Program-made: the position numbers and the translations under genes
Origin: an uncultured Acetatifactor sp.
GTDB lineage: Bacteria; Bacillota; Clostridia; Lachnospirales; Lachnospiraceae
Reading direction: 5' to 3'
DNA: 64,000 nucleotides
Assembly: GCA_910577235.1 (NCBI GenBank)
Contig: CAJTMX010000009.1
Coordinates: forward strand, 52,303 to 116,302
The notes under the pieces: generated by a model
Told to the model about the DNA's origin: nothing
The model's database searches: none
The model's input: only the letters and a program-made list of their open reading frames with translations
Shown here: piece after piece, positions 35,314 through 42,665 of the stretch
Layout: each line of letters opens with the position of its first letter
Numbering within the stretch: position 1 is the stretch's first letter

Positions 35314-35531
35314 TCTGTATCTGCCCGCCCCGGACCGATACTGTTTAAATTCTGTACCCGCCTTGCCAGGACTGATAGCGTCTTATATTCTGTACCGCCT
35401 TGCCAGGACTGATAGCGTTTTATATTCTGTACCGCCTTACCAGGACTGATAGCGTTTTTTCTATACCCGCCTTGCCAGGACGAATAGCGTTTTATATTCT
35501 GTACCCGCCTGGACCAATACTGTATTATTTA
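35314..35531. repeat. tandem array of six about-37-bp repeats
   Basis: Units begin at about 35314, 35351, 35389, 35426, 35461 and 35498. The four central units share the core GCCTTGCCAGGACTGATAGC; the outer two are degenerate. Unit length varies between 34 and 38 bp, so it is not an in-frame coding repeat. The array fills the gap between two ABC gene sets that are both on the minus strand. Confidence 0.9.
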
Positions 35532-35560
35532 TACAAACCGGATTGCCTCGCACAAACAAT

Positions 35561-36448
35561 TTACTTATGTTGATTCCCGCGAATCGCATCCGAAAGACCT
35601 GATTTACGCATAGTAACCGCCGTAATCGTGGTCTGCGCCAAAATATGGCCAAGCAGTTCCGCGGAGGTGACATAATTGGAGTTATAGGTCAGTTTCAGTT
35701 TATTTTGCCTCAGCACATAATGCGCTATAGGAAGATCCTCCAGATCCGGCAGTCTCCCCGAAAAGCTTATTTCCATCTCCTCCGTGGGCGCAAAGCGCTT
35801 TAATAACAGCTCTTTGTCCCCGTAATAGCACAGGTTTCCGTGGTCTAACAGCAAGATCCTGTCACAGAGTGCAGATATTTCCTCCATATTGTGGGAACTT
35901 ATCACAAGAGTAGCTCCCTCTGCCTGCCGTTTTAGCAGGAGTTCCCGCAGACAGTCTTTGGCTGTCTGATCCAAACCCTCGGCCGCTTCATCCAACAGCA
36001 ATAGCTTGGGGCGTGTCAGAAGAAGAGCGCCCAGCTCCGCCCGACGCCTCTGCCCGAGAGATAGCTGTTTCACCGGTTCTCCTGCAAAAGGACCAAAGCC
36101 CAGCCTTTCCGCCAACGCAGCATATTCTCTGTCAAAAACATCATCCCTTATCCGATGGATGATCTTTATATCCTTGAAATTACTTTCCACGGTGTCAGTT
36201 TCCTGAAAAAAAGGGATATCGGCAAAGAAAGCGCCTGCCATACTTCCTATTTTCCGCCGGTTCTTCTCAGGGATAAGTCTCATGGTGTGAACACATCCCG
36301 CAGTGGGTCGCAGCAGACCGCAGACCAACTTTAAAAAAGTAGTTTTACCACAGCCGGAAGGACCGATCAGACCCACCGCGGCCCCCTGCGGAATATGAAC
36401 GCTTACGTCAGACAATATGAACTTACTGACATGCTCAAAAAAAATCAT
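35561..36448 (-). CDS. ABC transporter ATP-binding protein without adjacent permease
   Basis: 295 aa from M-I-F-F-E-H-V-S, with GAGGAAAA upstream; the frame is open 89 codons further but crosses a hairpin and the kinase gene. Walker A G-P-S-G-C-G-K-T-T at 29-37, signature L-S-L-G-Q-R-R-R-A-E, Walker B L-L-L-L-D-E-A-A-E-G-L-D (Ala in the usual Pro position) and switch H in S-S-H-N-M. No permease gene follows directly; the next genes downstream are the COG4586/4587/3694 set. It may share those permeases or serve regulation with the LytTR/GHKL pair just upstream. Confidence 0.85.
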   Translation of the reverse strand: MIFFEHVSKFILSDVSVHIPQGAAVGLIGPSGCGKTTFLKLVCGLLRPTAGCVHTMRLIPEKNRRKIGSMAGAFFADIPFFQETDTVESNFKDIKIIHRIRDDVFDREYAALAERLGFGPFAGEPVKQLSLGQRRRAELGALLLTRPKLLLLDEAAEGLDQTAKDCLRELLLKRQAEGATLVISSHNMEEISALCDRILLLDHGNLCYYGDKELLLKRFAPTEEMEISFSGRLPDLEDLPIAHYVLRQNKLKLTYNSNYVTSAELLGHILAQTTITAVTMRKSGLSDAIRGNQHK

Positions 36449-36472
36449 AGACTTTTCCTCATTTACAAAATA

Positions 36473-36499
36473 CCCCCTGCATTTGAAAAATGCAAGGGG
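36473..36499 (-). terminator. hairpin between kinase and ABC ATPase genes
   Basis: CCCCTTGCATTT and AAATGCAGGGGG (minus strand) pair over 12 bp with one G-U around a 3-nt loop, followed by TATTTTG. It could end most transcripts of the two-component genes or attenuate the ATPase gene. Confidence 0.6.
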
Positions 36500-36515
36500 A
36501 TGGGACAAACAGTAC

Positions 36516-37238
36516 CTATTGTGGGATAAACACTCGGGAGCAGAAGAAACCTTCTTTCTCATAGAAGTCACAGATACCGTCATAGGCGGCAACGATATCT
36601 CTGATCTGCCCGATGCCGATTCCGTGCTGCTCTCTGTCTTCCTTTGTGGAATGTAACGCAGGGTTTTCCGCCAATACGGATTTACCGATCCTGTTCTTGA
36701 CACTGATCGCGTCATATCCCCGTTCTTGGAATATATGAAGCAACAGTTCCCCCTCAGGTTCGTCTTTGCTTGCTTCGATGGAGTTATCCAAGAGATTGGT
36801 CAGCAGCGCGGAAAAGTCTATGCTGCGCATTCTGGAGAAAGAAAGCGTTTCAATCTCCGCCCTCACCGCTATTTTATAACTTCTGGCAAGTTCCAGTTTT
36901 TCATTCAAGATATGATTTAACAGGGAATTTCCGGTTTCTACATAGCTGTGCATGGTGTTTAGTTTATCCAATATCTCTGAGGTATATATTTTCGCGGCCT
37001 CATAATCGCCGCTGTTTAGATAGGAGGCCAGCACCATAAGATGATTTTTCATATCATGCTTTAATTGGCGTGCTCCTTGATGCAGGGAACGTATATCGCT
37101 TTCCTGTTTTCGGGAGTATGCCACCTCTTCCCTTTGCATGGCGAGCTGATACTCCAATTCTGATTTCTGCGCCAGAAGACTCAGATAGTTTTCCTCCTGC
37201 ACGGCCAGTTCCTTTTGTATTTGACGGTATTTTTTCAT
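36516..37238 (-). CDS. soluble GHKL-type histidine kinase
   Basis: 240 aa with no membrane helix. A coiled coil occupies about 1-50. The phospho-acceptor is H61 in Q-L-K-H-D-M-K-N-H-L, and the ATP domain has N-L-L-D-N-S-I-E-A and G-I-G-I-G-Q-I. Length is that of the catalytic part of AgrC-like kinases without the sensor. It may be a truncated kinase or depend on a membrane partner such as the ABC transporter. It overlaps the response regulator by 4 bp. Confidence 0.88.
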   Translation of the reverse strand: MKKYRQIQKELAVQEENYLSLLAQKSELEYQLAMQREEVAYSRKQESDIRSLHQGARQLKHDMKNHLMVLASYLNSGDYEAAKIYTSEILDKLNTMHSYVETGNSLLNHILNEKLELARSYKIAVRAEIETLSFSRMRSIDFSALLTNLLDNSIEASKDEPEGELLLHIFQERGYDAISVKNRIGKSVLAENPALHSTKEDREQHGIGIGQIRDIVAAYDGICDFYEKEGFFCSRVFIPQ

Positions 37239-37936
37239 GTTCTCATATACCTCAACAGTTGTTCTTTTGCCGTTTTTGCATAGTTTTGCCCGATGGGAAG
37301 TACCGTGCCGTCGGAGAGTTCCGCCCCCTCCGCGCCCAGGAGTCTGACCGCCGCCTGGTTGACCAAAAATCCCTTGTGAATGCGAATAAAACCGCAGGCC
37401 GATAATGCGTTTTCCACAGCGGCGATCGTGCTGCGAAATCGATATTGTCCTGTTGCTGCATATAGTTTCAGGTAGTTGCCGTCAGCCTCAAAGTATAAAA
37501 TATCTGATTGGAAAAGACATACCCGTTTTCCCTCAGCCCGAAAGTAAAAATGCTTTTCCCGATATTCCAGTTCCTGTATACAGTCCGTCAACGCAGTACT
37601 GATCTCCTTATCCAAACGGCTTTTGCGGAGAAAAGCAAAGGGATGATACTGAAGACTGTCGTACACCAGCTCGTCGTGGCTGGTCACAAACAAAAGGAGC
37701 GGGCGTCTTGCTCCTGGCCCCGGCGCAAGGTTTTCGGCTATCTCCAATCCGGTTATGTCCGGCATATCAATGTCAAGCAGCAGGATATCGCAAGGCTCTG
37801 TCCCCAGACAGCGGGATAATTCCCGGCCGGAAGAAAAAACCCGAGCATCACTGCCCGGAAGACATTCCGTAACCTTTTTAGCGATATCGTGCAGCATCTG
37901 TGGTTCATCGTCACATATGTATATCCGCATACACAT
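37235..37936 (-). CDS. LytTR-family response regulator
   Basis: 233 aa. Receiver residues D9/D10 and phospho-acceptor D55 (L-L-L-D-I-D-M-P) are present, while the later Lys is in F-L-R-K-S-R. The LytTR domain (about 130-230) contains I-L-Y-F-E-A-D-G-N-Y and F-I-R-I-H-K-G-F-L-V-N. It is the second such regulator in the window and is likewise followed by a GHKL kinase and ABC genes. Confidence 0.9.
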   Translation of the reverse strand: MCMRIYICDDEPQMLHDIAKKVTECLPGSDARVFSSGRELSRCLGTEPCDILLLDIDMPDITGLEIAENLAPGPGARRPLLLFVTSHDELVYDSLQYHPFAFLRKSRLDKEISTALTDCIQELEYREKHFYFRAEGKRVCLFQSDILYFEADGNYLKLYAATGQYRFRSTIAAVENALSACGFIRIHKGFLVNQAAVRLLGAEGAELSDGTVLPIGQNYAKTAKEQLLRYMRT

Positions 37937-38107
37937 TCCCAGCCACCATATCTTTCCTTTTTTAAATTCATCTGTTTCTTATATTTTTATAGATACAGCA
38001 ATCTTATAACACGGTCCCGCAACCCCAATATATATTTCTTCTGCCCGGCAAAAACGCCACAACATCTGTCGAAAAATGTACCCACAAATCATATACAAGG
38101 AAAAAAT

Positions 38108-38272
38108 ATGGGGTATAATAAGGACATCTTATTTCTTTTATCCGGACTAGAGCACATGGAAAAGAGCTGCATTTTCCGGACTATATGTTACATATTAAAT
38201 TATTTGCCTGCCATTTGCAATGTATATTTATTCTCTCGTTTTCAGGCGTTTTTAGGGATACACTATTCCTAA
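38108..38272 (+). CDS. possible 54-aa peptide, doubtful
   Basis: A frame beginning M-G-Y-N-K-D-I-L-F-L-L has AAGGA 6 nt before its ATG. The product has a hydrophobic, Cys-containing stretch (about residues 20-45). The AT-rich start region also contains TATAAT, which may instead be a promoter. No family is recognised and no conservation can be judged from one sequence, so this may be chance. Confidence 0.25.
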   Translation: MGYNKDILFLLSGLEHMEKSCIFRTICYILNYLPAICNVYLFSRFQAFLGIHYS

Positions 38273-38589
38273 AAGGGAGAACTTTATGTGACTGATACAT
38301 CATGTTATTTTTCCGGATCGATAGCCTAAAGTTCTATTGCCCCTTGAATATAACTGTAAACCACGCACCGCCCCATACGCTATGCCGCTATCAACGCATG
38401 GCGTGACAAGCCTTACGAACAATGCCCCGTTACAATCTGCGGTCAGGCAATTATCCTAAAGCTTTACGGACAAGGTAGTGCGGCTTATTAAGAATGAAAA
38501 AGACAGTGCAACCGATTAAATTGACATTTCCAAAGGAGAGAGTCAATACTTTTAAATATTTGTAACAAGATTTATTAAGATATATGTTG

Positions 38590-38618
38590 TTGTGCAATTT
38601 TGGAAAATATGTTAAATT
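38590..38618 (+). promoter_or_regulatory. possible promoter of the hemerythrin gene
   Basis: TTGTGC and TAAATT are spaced 17 nt, with the -10 ending 40 bp before the TTG start. The match to sigma-A consensus is moderate. Confidence 0.4.
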
Positions 38619-38658
38619 TATAGTTGAAAAACGCATGTGCAGAAAGGAAGTCCAAACA

Positions 38659-39540
38659 TTGAGCATTGTACAGTGGCATGACCGTTTCAATATCGGTGTA
38701 GAGAATGTTGACCGACAGCATCGCCGGCTCTTTTCCATTATCGACAAGCTGCTCGACCTCAACGAAGACGAATCCAAGCAGCAACACGCATGCCGGGAAG
38801 GCGTAAAATATTTTAAGAGCTATACTCTGAAACATTTTGCAGACGAAGAGGACTACATGCAGTCCATCGGCTACGAGGGGTATGCCATGCACAAACGCCT
38901 GCACGATAATATGCGTGACAATACTCTGCCCGCTCTGGAACGGGAACTGGAAGAGGAGAACTATTCCAGAGAGTCGGTTCACCATTTTCTCGGAATCTGC
39001 GTGGGCTGGCTGAACGGCCACATTATGATAGAGGACCGGGCCATCGCCGGCAAAACCTCCAATAAATGGGTGCACAGCAAATCAGATGATGAGTTAAAAT
39101 CTCTGGAAAAAGCTGTATCTCAGGCCCTTCTGTATCTATACCGGGTACGGGCGGAGCTGGTAAGCCAGCATTACAGCGGAGAAGATTTCTCCGCCGGCAC
39201 AGCACTCTGTTATCGTTTGAGTTACCGTAATCAGGACGGTAAGCCGCTGCAGATCTTTTTACTATATGAGGAAAAAATGATCCTCCGAGTACTTAGCGGT
39301 ATGCTGGGCAAACAGGTCAACCGTATCGACAAAACGGTGGTCTATGCCATCAAATCCATCTCCCAAAAGTTTATGGACTGCATAAGCAGCCACTTTGTGC
39401 TGCCTGACAAATACCAGCTGCAAAAGGTGGACATGCTCACCTTTGAACAGCTGGTAAGAAACTTTGATAAGGAATATCCCCCCTACAGTCTGTTGTTCAA
39501 CATAGAGCAAAAGGGCTATTTCGGATTTTGTATAAAATAA
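38659..39540 (+). CDS. bacteriohemerythrin-like protein with C-terminal domain of unknown role
   Basis: 293 aa from a TTG codon preceded by AAGGAAG at good spacing; an ATG 24 nt upstream and one 75 nt upstream exist but leave an unlikely N terminus. The hemerythrin domain (1-130) has all expected di-iron ligands: H21, H59, E63, H78, H82, H121 and D126. Such domains bind O2 or sense redox state. Residues about 150-293 form a separate alpha/beta region that vaguely resembles CheX-like phosphatase domains; this is a weak impression. It is convergent with nth, 3 bp apart. Confidence 0.85.
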   Translation: MSIVQWHDRFNIGVENVDRQHRRLFSIIDKLLDLNEDESKQQHACREGVKYFKSYTLKHFADEEDYMQSIGYEGYAMHKRLHDNMRDNTLPALERELEEENYSRESVHHFLGICVGWLNGHIMIEDRAIAGKTSNKWVHSKSDDELKSLEKAVSQALLYLYRVRAELVSQHYSGEDFSAGTALCYRLSYRNQDGKPLQIFLLYEEKMILRVLSGMLGKQVNRIDKTVVYAIKSISQKFMDCISSHFVLPDKYQLQKVDMLTFEQLVRNFDKEYPPYSLLFNIEQKGYFGFCIK

Positions 39541-39543
39541 GGC

Positions 39544-40179
39544 TTACACCCCTACCTTTTTACAGATATCCTGTAGGCAGCATCTGTCACAATAGGGTTT
39601 AGTCCGGGCAGTACATATTTCCCTCCCATGGTATACCAGCCTGTGACAGAAATCGCTTCCCTCCTCGGGCGGTACGATCTTCCACAGTTCCTTTTCCACC
39701 TTGGCGGGTTCTTTGATACCGTCCACCAGCCCCATGCGGTTCACCAGACGGATGCAGTGAGTATCCGTGACGATGGCTGGCTTGCCAAATACATCCCCCA
39801 TTATCAAATTGGCGCTCTTTCTGCCCACACCCGGAAGTGCCAGCAGCTTGTCAAAATCATCTGGCACTTTACCGCTGTATTCGTCCCGCAGCATTTTCAT
39901 GCAAGCGCTGATATCCCTGGCCTTGCTGTTGCCCAGGCCACAGGGATGCACGATCTTCTCGATCTCCTCCACGGGGGCCTGGGCCAATGCCTCCACATCC
40001 GGGAATTTTTCATACAGTTTTTCCACCACCACATTGACTCTGGCGTCCGTACACTGTGCCGCCAGCCGTACGCTGACCAGCAGTTTCCATGCTTGATCGT
40101 AATCCAGAGAGCACTCTGCCTGAGGATACTCTTCCTTCAGTCTTTCAATGATCCTCAACGCCCGTTGCTTTTTTGTCAT
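39544..40179 (-). CDS. nth: endonuclease III
   Basis: 211 aa. The helix-hairpin-helix L-P-G-V-G-R-K-S-A contains catalytic K121; catalytic D139 is in I-V-T-D-T-H. Four C-terminal cysteines (spacing C-x7-C-x2-C-x5-C) would bind the 4Fe-4S cluster. The A-Q-C-T-D-A-R-V-N segment is typical. It removes oxidised pyrimidines and has AP-lyase activity in base excision repair. The next upstream gene is an Rpn-type nuclease, and an 8-oxoG glycosylase lies just beyond it. Confidence 0.95.
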   Translation of the reverse strand: MTKKQRALRIIERLKEEYPQAECSLDYDQAWKLLVSVRLAAQCTDARVNVVVEKLYEKFPDVEALAQAPVEEIEKIVHPCGLGNSKARDISACMKMLRDEYSGKVPDDFDKLLALPGVGRKSANLIMGDVFGKPAIVTDTHCIRLVNRMGLVDGIKEPAKVEKELWKIVPPEEGSDFCHRLVYHGREICTARTKPYCDRCCLQDICKKVGV

Positions 40180-40212
40180 ATGGTACCTCCCTTTGCAGGC
40201 TCCTTAGAATGT

Positions 40213-41343
40213 TTATTGCTGACTGTCTTTCAGCCGTTGCAGTTCTTCCGACAGTTTTTTGATTTCAGCCTGATACTGTGTATTTCGCTTTTCCAACCGG
40301 AGTATTTCCCCCTCCAGTTGGTTCTTCTCTCCCTCCAGCTGGTTTACCTCTCCCTCCAGCTGGTTCTTCTCTCCCTCCAGCTGGTTCTTCACTTCCTCCA
40401 GCTGGTTCTTCTCTCCCTCCAGTTGGTTCTTCACTTCCTCCAGGTGTTTTATTTCATCATCCATTTCATCGATCATATACTTTACCGTGTTTTGATCCAT
40501 TATCCGCAGTTCTTCCGAAAAGAATCCCATTGCATTCACCATGTCCTTGTACATGCTATACAGCGTCTCATACATTGCAATAAACTGAGGAAACGCCTTG
40601 AACAGTTCCGCCAGACGCTGCGGGTTGTCCTCTCCCAGAAATGTCAGCCATGCCTCCAACAGCGTCTTGATAGGTTTATTTTGCATGGTTTCTCTGAAAA
40701 TGTCAAGGGGAACCAAGACACATCTCTGCAATAAATCCATATCCAGCCCGGTGTCAAACACATGTCTGGCCCGATGCAGGTATGTATCCGGCATAGTCCG
40801 TAAAACTTTCGGGCATGTCTCATAAAGAACGATCAGATATACTTTTTTGATGTCTCCGTATGAGAATCCCTTCTTTTTCCTGGCCCGAATCCTCTTGTAC
40901 TGCCGCAGCATCATATCAGACAGATAACAGGAGCAGCGCGGGCCCGTAAACCTATAGCCAATCTTCTGTACCTCTATATTGGCTATGGAACCGTCCTCAA
41001 GTTCCACTACAATATCTGTCACCAACAATGTGTTCTCATCTTCCAGACGCACGCTGTCATTGGGTAAAACCTTTAGAATCCTCACTTTTTCTCCAATGAC
41101 TACCTCCAGAAAAGACTCAAGCCTAGATGGGTCATACTCGGGATTCATCACTTCCTTAAAATATGCGTCATACAGAATATTGAAACCTTTTTTGCCGGTA
41201 CATCTGTCCAGATATTCCTGTCGTTGTTCCCCGCTCCATGTTTCAAATATTTCACTTAGATCCTCCCTTTCTTCGATCCTGCCCAACAGTTCCTGTTCTG
41301 ATGGCAGATGCTTGAAAATACTGCGCAGTGTCTGCTCTCTCAT
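40213..41343 (-). CDS. Rpn/PD-(D/E)XK nuclease-family protein with repetitive coiled coil
   Basis: 376 aa. The N-terminal segment (about 50-250) has F-N-I-L-Y-D-A-Y-F-K-E-V-M-N and the nuclease-like core L-V-T-D-I-V-V-E-L-E-D-G-S-I-A-N-I-E-V-Q, matching D...E-x-Q of the PDDEXK transposase-like nucleases. Residues about 290-372 form a coiled coil built from repeats of N-Q-L-E-G-E-K and N-Q-L-E-E-V-K. Such proteins are common in Lachnospiraceae, often multicopy; their role (recombination-promoting nuclease, defence, or degraded transposase) is unsettled. It has no terminal inverted repeats that would make it an IS element. Confidence 0.82.
   Translation of the reverse strand: MREQTLRSIFKHLPSEQELLGRIEEREDLSEIFETWSGEQRQEYLDRCTGKKGFNILYDAYFKEVMNPEYDPSRLESFLEVVIGEKVRILKVLPNDSVRLEDENTLLVTDIVVELEDGSIANIEVQKIGYRFTGPRCSCYLSDMMLRQYKRIRARKKKGFSYGDIKKVYLIVLYETCPKVLRTMPDTYLHRARHVFDTGLDMDLLQRCVLVPLDIFRETMQNKPIKTLLEAWLTFLGEDNPQRLAELFKAFPQFIAMYETLYSMYKDMVNAMGFFSEELRIMDQNTVKYMIDEMDDEIKHLEEVKNQLEGEKNQLEEVKNQLEGEKNQLEGEVNQLEGEKNQLEGEILRLEKRNTQYQAEIKKLSEELQRLKDSQQ
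40312..40446 (-). repeat. 21-bp in-frame coding repeats in the Rpn nuclease gene
   Basis: The 21-bp motif CTGGTTCTTCTCTCCCTCCAG and close variants occurs about six times in tandem, each encoding one heptad (N-Q-L-E-G-E-K or variant). Because the unit is exactly seven codons, copy-number change would lengthen or shorten the coiled coil without a frameshift. Confidence 0.88.
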
Positions 41344-41422
41344 TTAATTTCTCCTCCTTCTCAGCGTCCCGCTTTTTGAGGACACCATCATGCGGCGCAA
41401 TTCTCTTTGCCTTTTATCACCA

Positions 41423-41481
41423 AAAACAAAAAAGAGAAAACATAGATTCCGCACCTTCAAATGCGAATCTACTGTTTTCTC
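41423..41481 (-). terminator. long terminator of the 8-oxoguanine glycosylase gene
   Basis: Arms at 41434-41453 and 41462-41481 pair over about 19 bp with one bulge and one mismatch around an 8-nt loop. On the minus strand the hairpin is followed by six T, G and five T. It lies 150 bp after the glycosylase stop and about 90 bp before the Rpn gene. Confidence 0.75.
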
Positions 41482-41538
41482 TATCCGTTGTAACATCATT
41501 ATATATCTTTATATAAAATGTGTCAATCCTGATTTAGT

Positions 41539-41583
41539 CTTCTTTTCCGGTTCCTTCTTTTCCGGTTCCTTCTTTTCCGGTTT
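41539..41583. repeat. three tandem 15-bp repeats
   Basis: TTCTTTTCCGGTTCC is repeated three times (the last ends GGTTTT). It lies between the glycosylase stop and its terminator hairpin. On the plus strand it would read F-F-S-G-S repeats, but no gene is supported there. Confidence 0.8.
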
Positions 41584-41630
41584 TACAAGTATGTTATAGC
41601 AGCCGGTATTGGCAGCACAGGGAAGATCAT

Positions 41631-42443
41631 CTATTTTCCTCCGGCAAGTTCATAATAAAATATGTATTGCTGCAGGACTCCCTGACAGCCCTGATAGTGT
41701 TCCGAGGGAAAGCCCTGCCTATAGTGGTTCTCCATGGCCTGCCGGATATGGGTATCCACCGGAAATGCCTCCAAGTGGTGCAGGGCAAACAGGCAGATGC
41801 AATCTGCCACTTTCTCTCCCACGCCGTACAGTTTCAGCAACTCCTCCCTGGCCTCTGAATAGGGAAGACGCCGGATATTCTCCAGATCGCATTGACCGTC
41901 CGCAATGTTTCTGGCTGCTCGTACCACATATTTACTGCGATAGCCCAGATTGCAGGCCATCAGAGCATCCTCCTCCAGAGCCGCCAACGTCTGGGGAGTG
42001 GGAAAGGCATAGTATTCCTCCCCTTGAGAACCTACCAGTTTTTCCCCATAGCTGCCGCAGATATTCTCAATGCATTTGCGAATCCGCAGAATATTGTTCT
42101 GCTGGGAGATCAGAAAGGAAACGATCATCTCCCACAGGTCCTGACGCAGTATTCTGATGCCGCTGCCAAATTCAGCCGCCTCATTTAGATAGCAATCCTC
42201 CGGGATAATCTTTCCCATATAAAAGCCATAATCCGCCTGCAAGTCAAAATATGCCTCCCAATAGTTCTCAAACTCCGACCGCTCGCAATAGAAGACCGTT
42301 CTCCCATCCCTCTGTTCAACTTGCAGATAATGTCTGTCCGCAATCAGGCTATATCTGCCCGTTTCTGTGGGATACATGCGGAAACATTGTCCGGACTTAC
42401 ATATCTGCTCCAGACTAAAATTATTTATTACACGCTCTATCAT
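41631..42443 (-). CDS. 8-oxoguanine DNA glycosylase, AlkA/OGG1 type
   Basis: 270 aa from M-I-E-R-V-I, with AGGAG 8 nt upstream. The N-terminal domain (1-110) contains F-S-L-E-Q-I-C-K-S-G-Q-C-F-R, as in OGG proteins. The HhH-GPD domain has L-I-S-Q-Q-N-N-I and L-Y-G-V-G-E-K-V-A-D-C, with the catalytic Lys in G-E-K and the catalytic Asp in F-P-V-D-T-H. It is a bifunctional glycosylase/lyase excising 8-oxoG. The open frame continues upstream into a tandem repeat, giving a possible 47-residue extension that I do not accept as coding. Confidence 0.92.
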   Translation of the reverse strand: MIERVINNFSLEQICKSGQCFRMYPTETGRYSLIADRHYLQVEQRDGRTVFYCERSEFENYWEAYFDLQADYGFYMGKIIPEDCYLNEAAEFGSGIRILRQDLWEMIVSFLISQQNNILRIRKCIENICGSYGEKLVGSQGEEYYAFPTPQTLAALEEDALMACNLGYRSKYVVRAARNIADGQCDLENIRRLPYSEAREELLKLYGVGEKVADCICLFALHHLEAFPVDTHIRQAMENHYRQGFPSEHYQGCQGVLQQYIFYYELAGGK

Positions 42444-42503
42444 ACGTAAGACTCCTATCCTTGCGTCAGCAGTTTCCATAGTTCCCTGCTGCGTCTGCGC
42501 TTG

Positions 42504-42655
42504 CCTATGGGACACTTTCATTGCACGGCTCTCGCATCCGCGCCGCCATGTTGGTACCAATCTTCTCCTATGGGATGCTTTCATTGCACAGCTCTCGCAT
42601 ATGCGCGCCGCGTTGGCATCAATCTTCGCCCATAAAACGCATTCATTGGAACGAT
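42504..42655. repeat. 2.4 copies of a 62-63-bp tandem repeat
   Basis: Units begin at 42504, 42567 and about 42629 (partial), each starting C-C-T/C-A-T and containing TTTCATTGCAC and CTCTCGCAT. The first two differ at about 12 positions. The array fills most of the 222-bp gap between the ABC exporter stop and the glycosylase start. On the minus strand two units are in frame with the glycosylase and each begins with ATG. Confidence 0.85.
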
Positions 42656-42665
42656 CCTTGCAGAA

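Larger units (their letters stand above)
37937..38658. other. 720-bp gap between divergent regulator and hemerythrin genes
   Basis: The left part (37937-38100) should hold the response-regulator promoter, but no clear -35/-10 pair was seen. A possible small gene is at 38108-38272. From 38273 to 38580 I see no coding signal, known riboswitch or repeat. A promoter-like pair for the hemerythrin gene is at 38590-38618. Confidence 0.5.

Noticed and set aside
35314..35531. CRISPR array
   Set aside because: The 37-bp units abut one another with no unique spacers, and no cas genes are present.
40213..41343. Insertion sequence
   Set aside because: The Rpn-type protein is transposase-related by family, but no terminal inverted repeats or target duplications flank the gene; the nearby long hairpin works as a terminator for the glycosylase gene.
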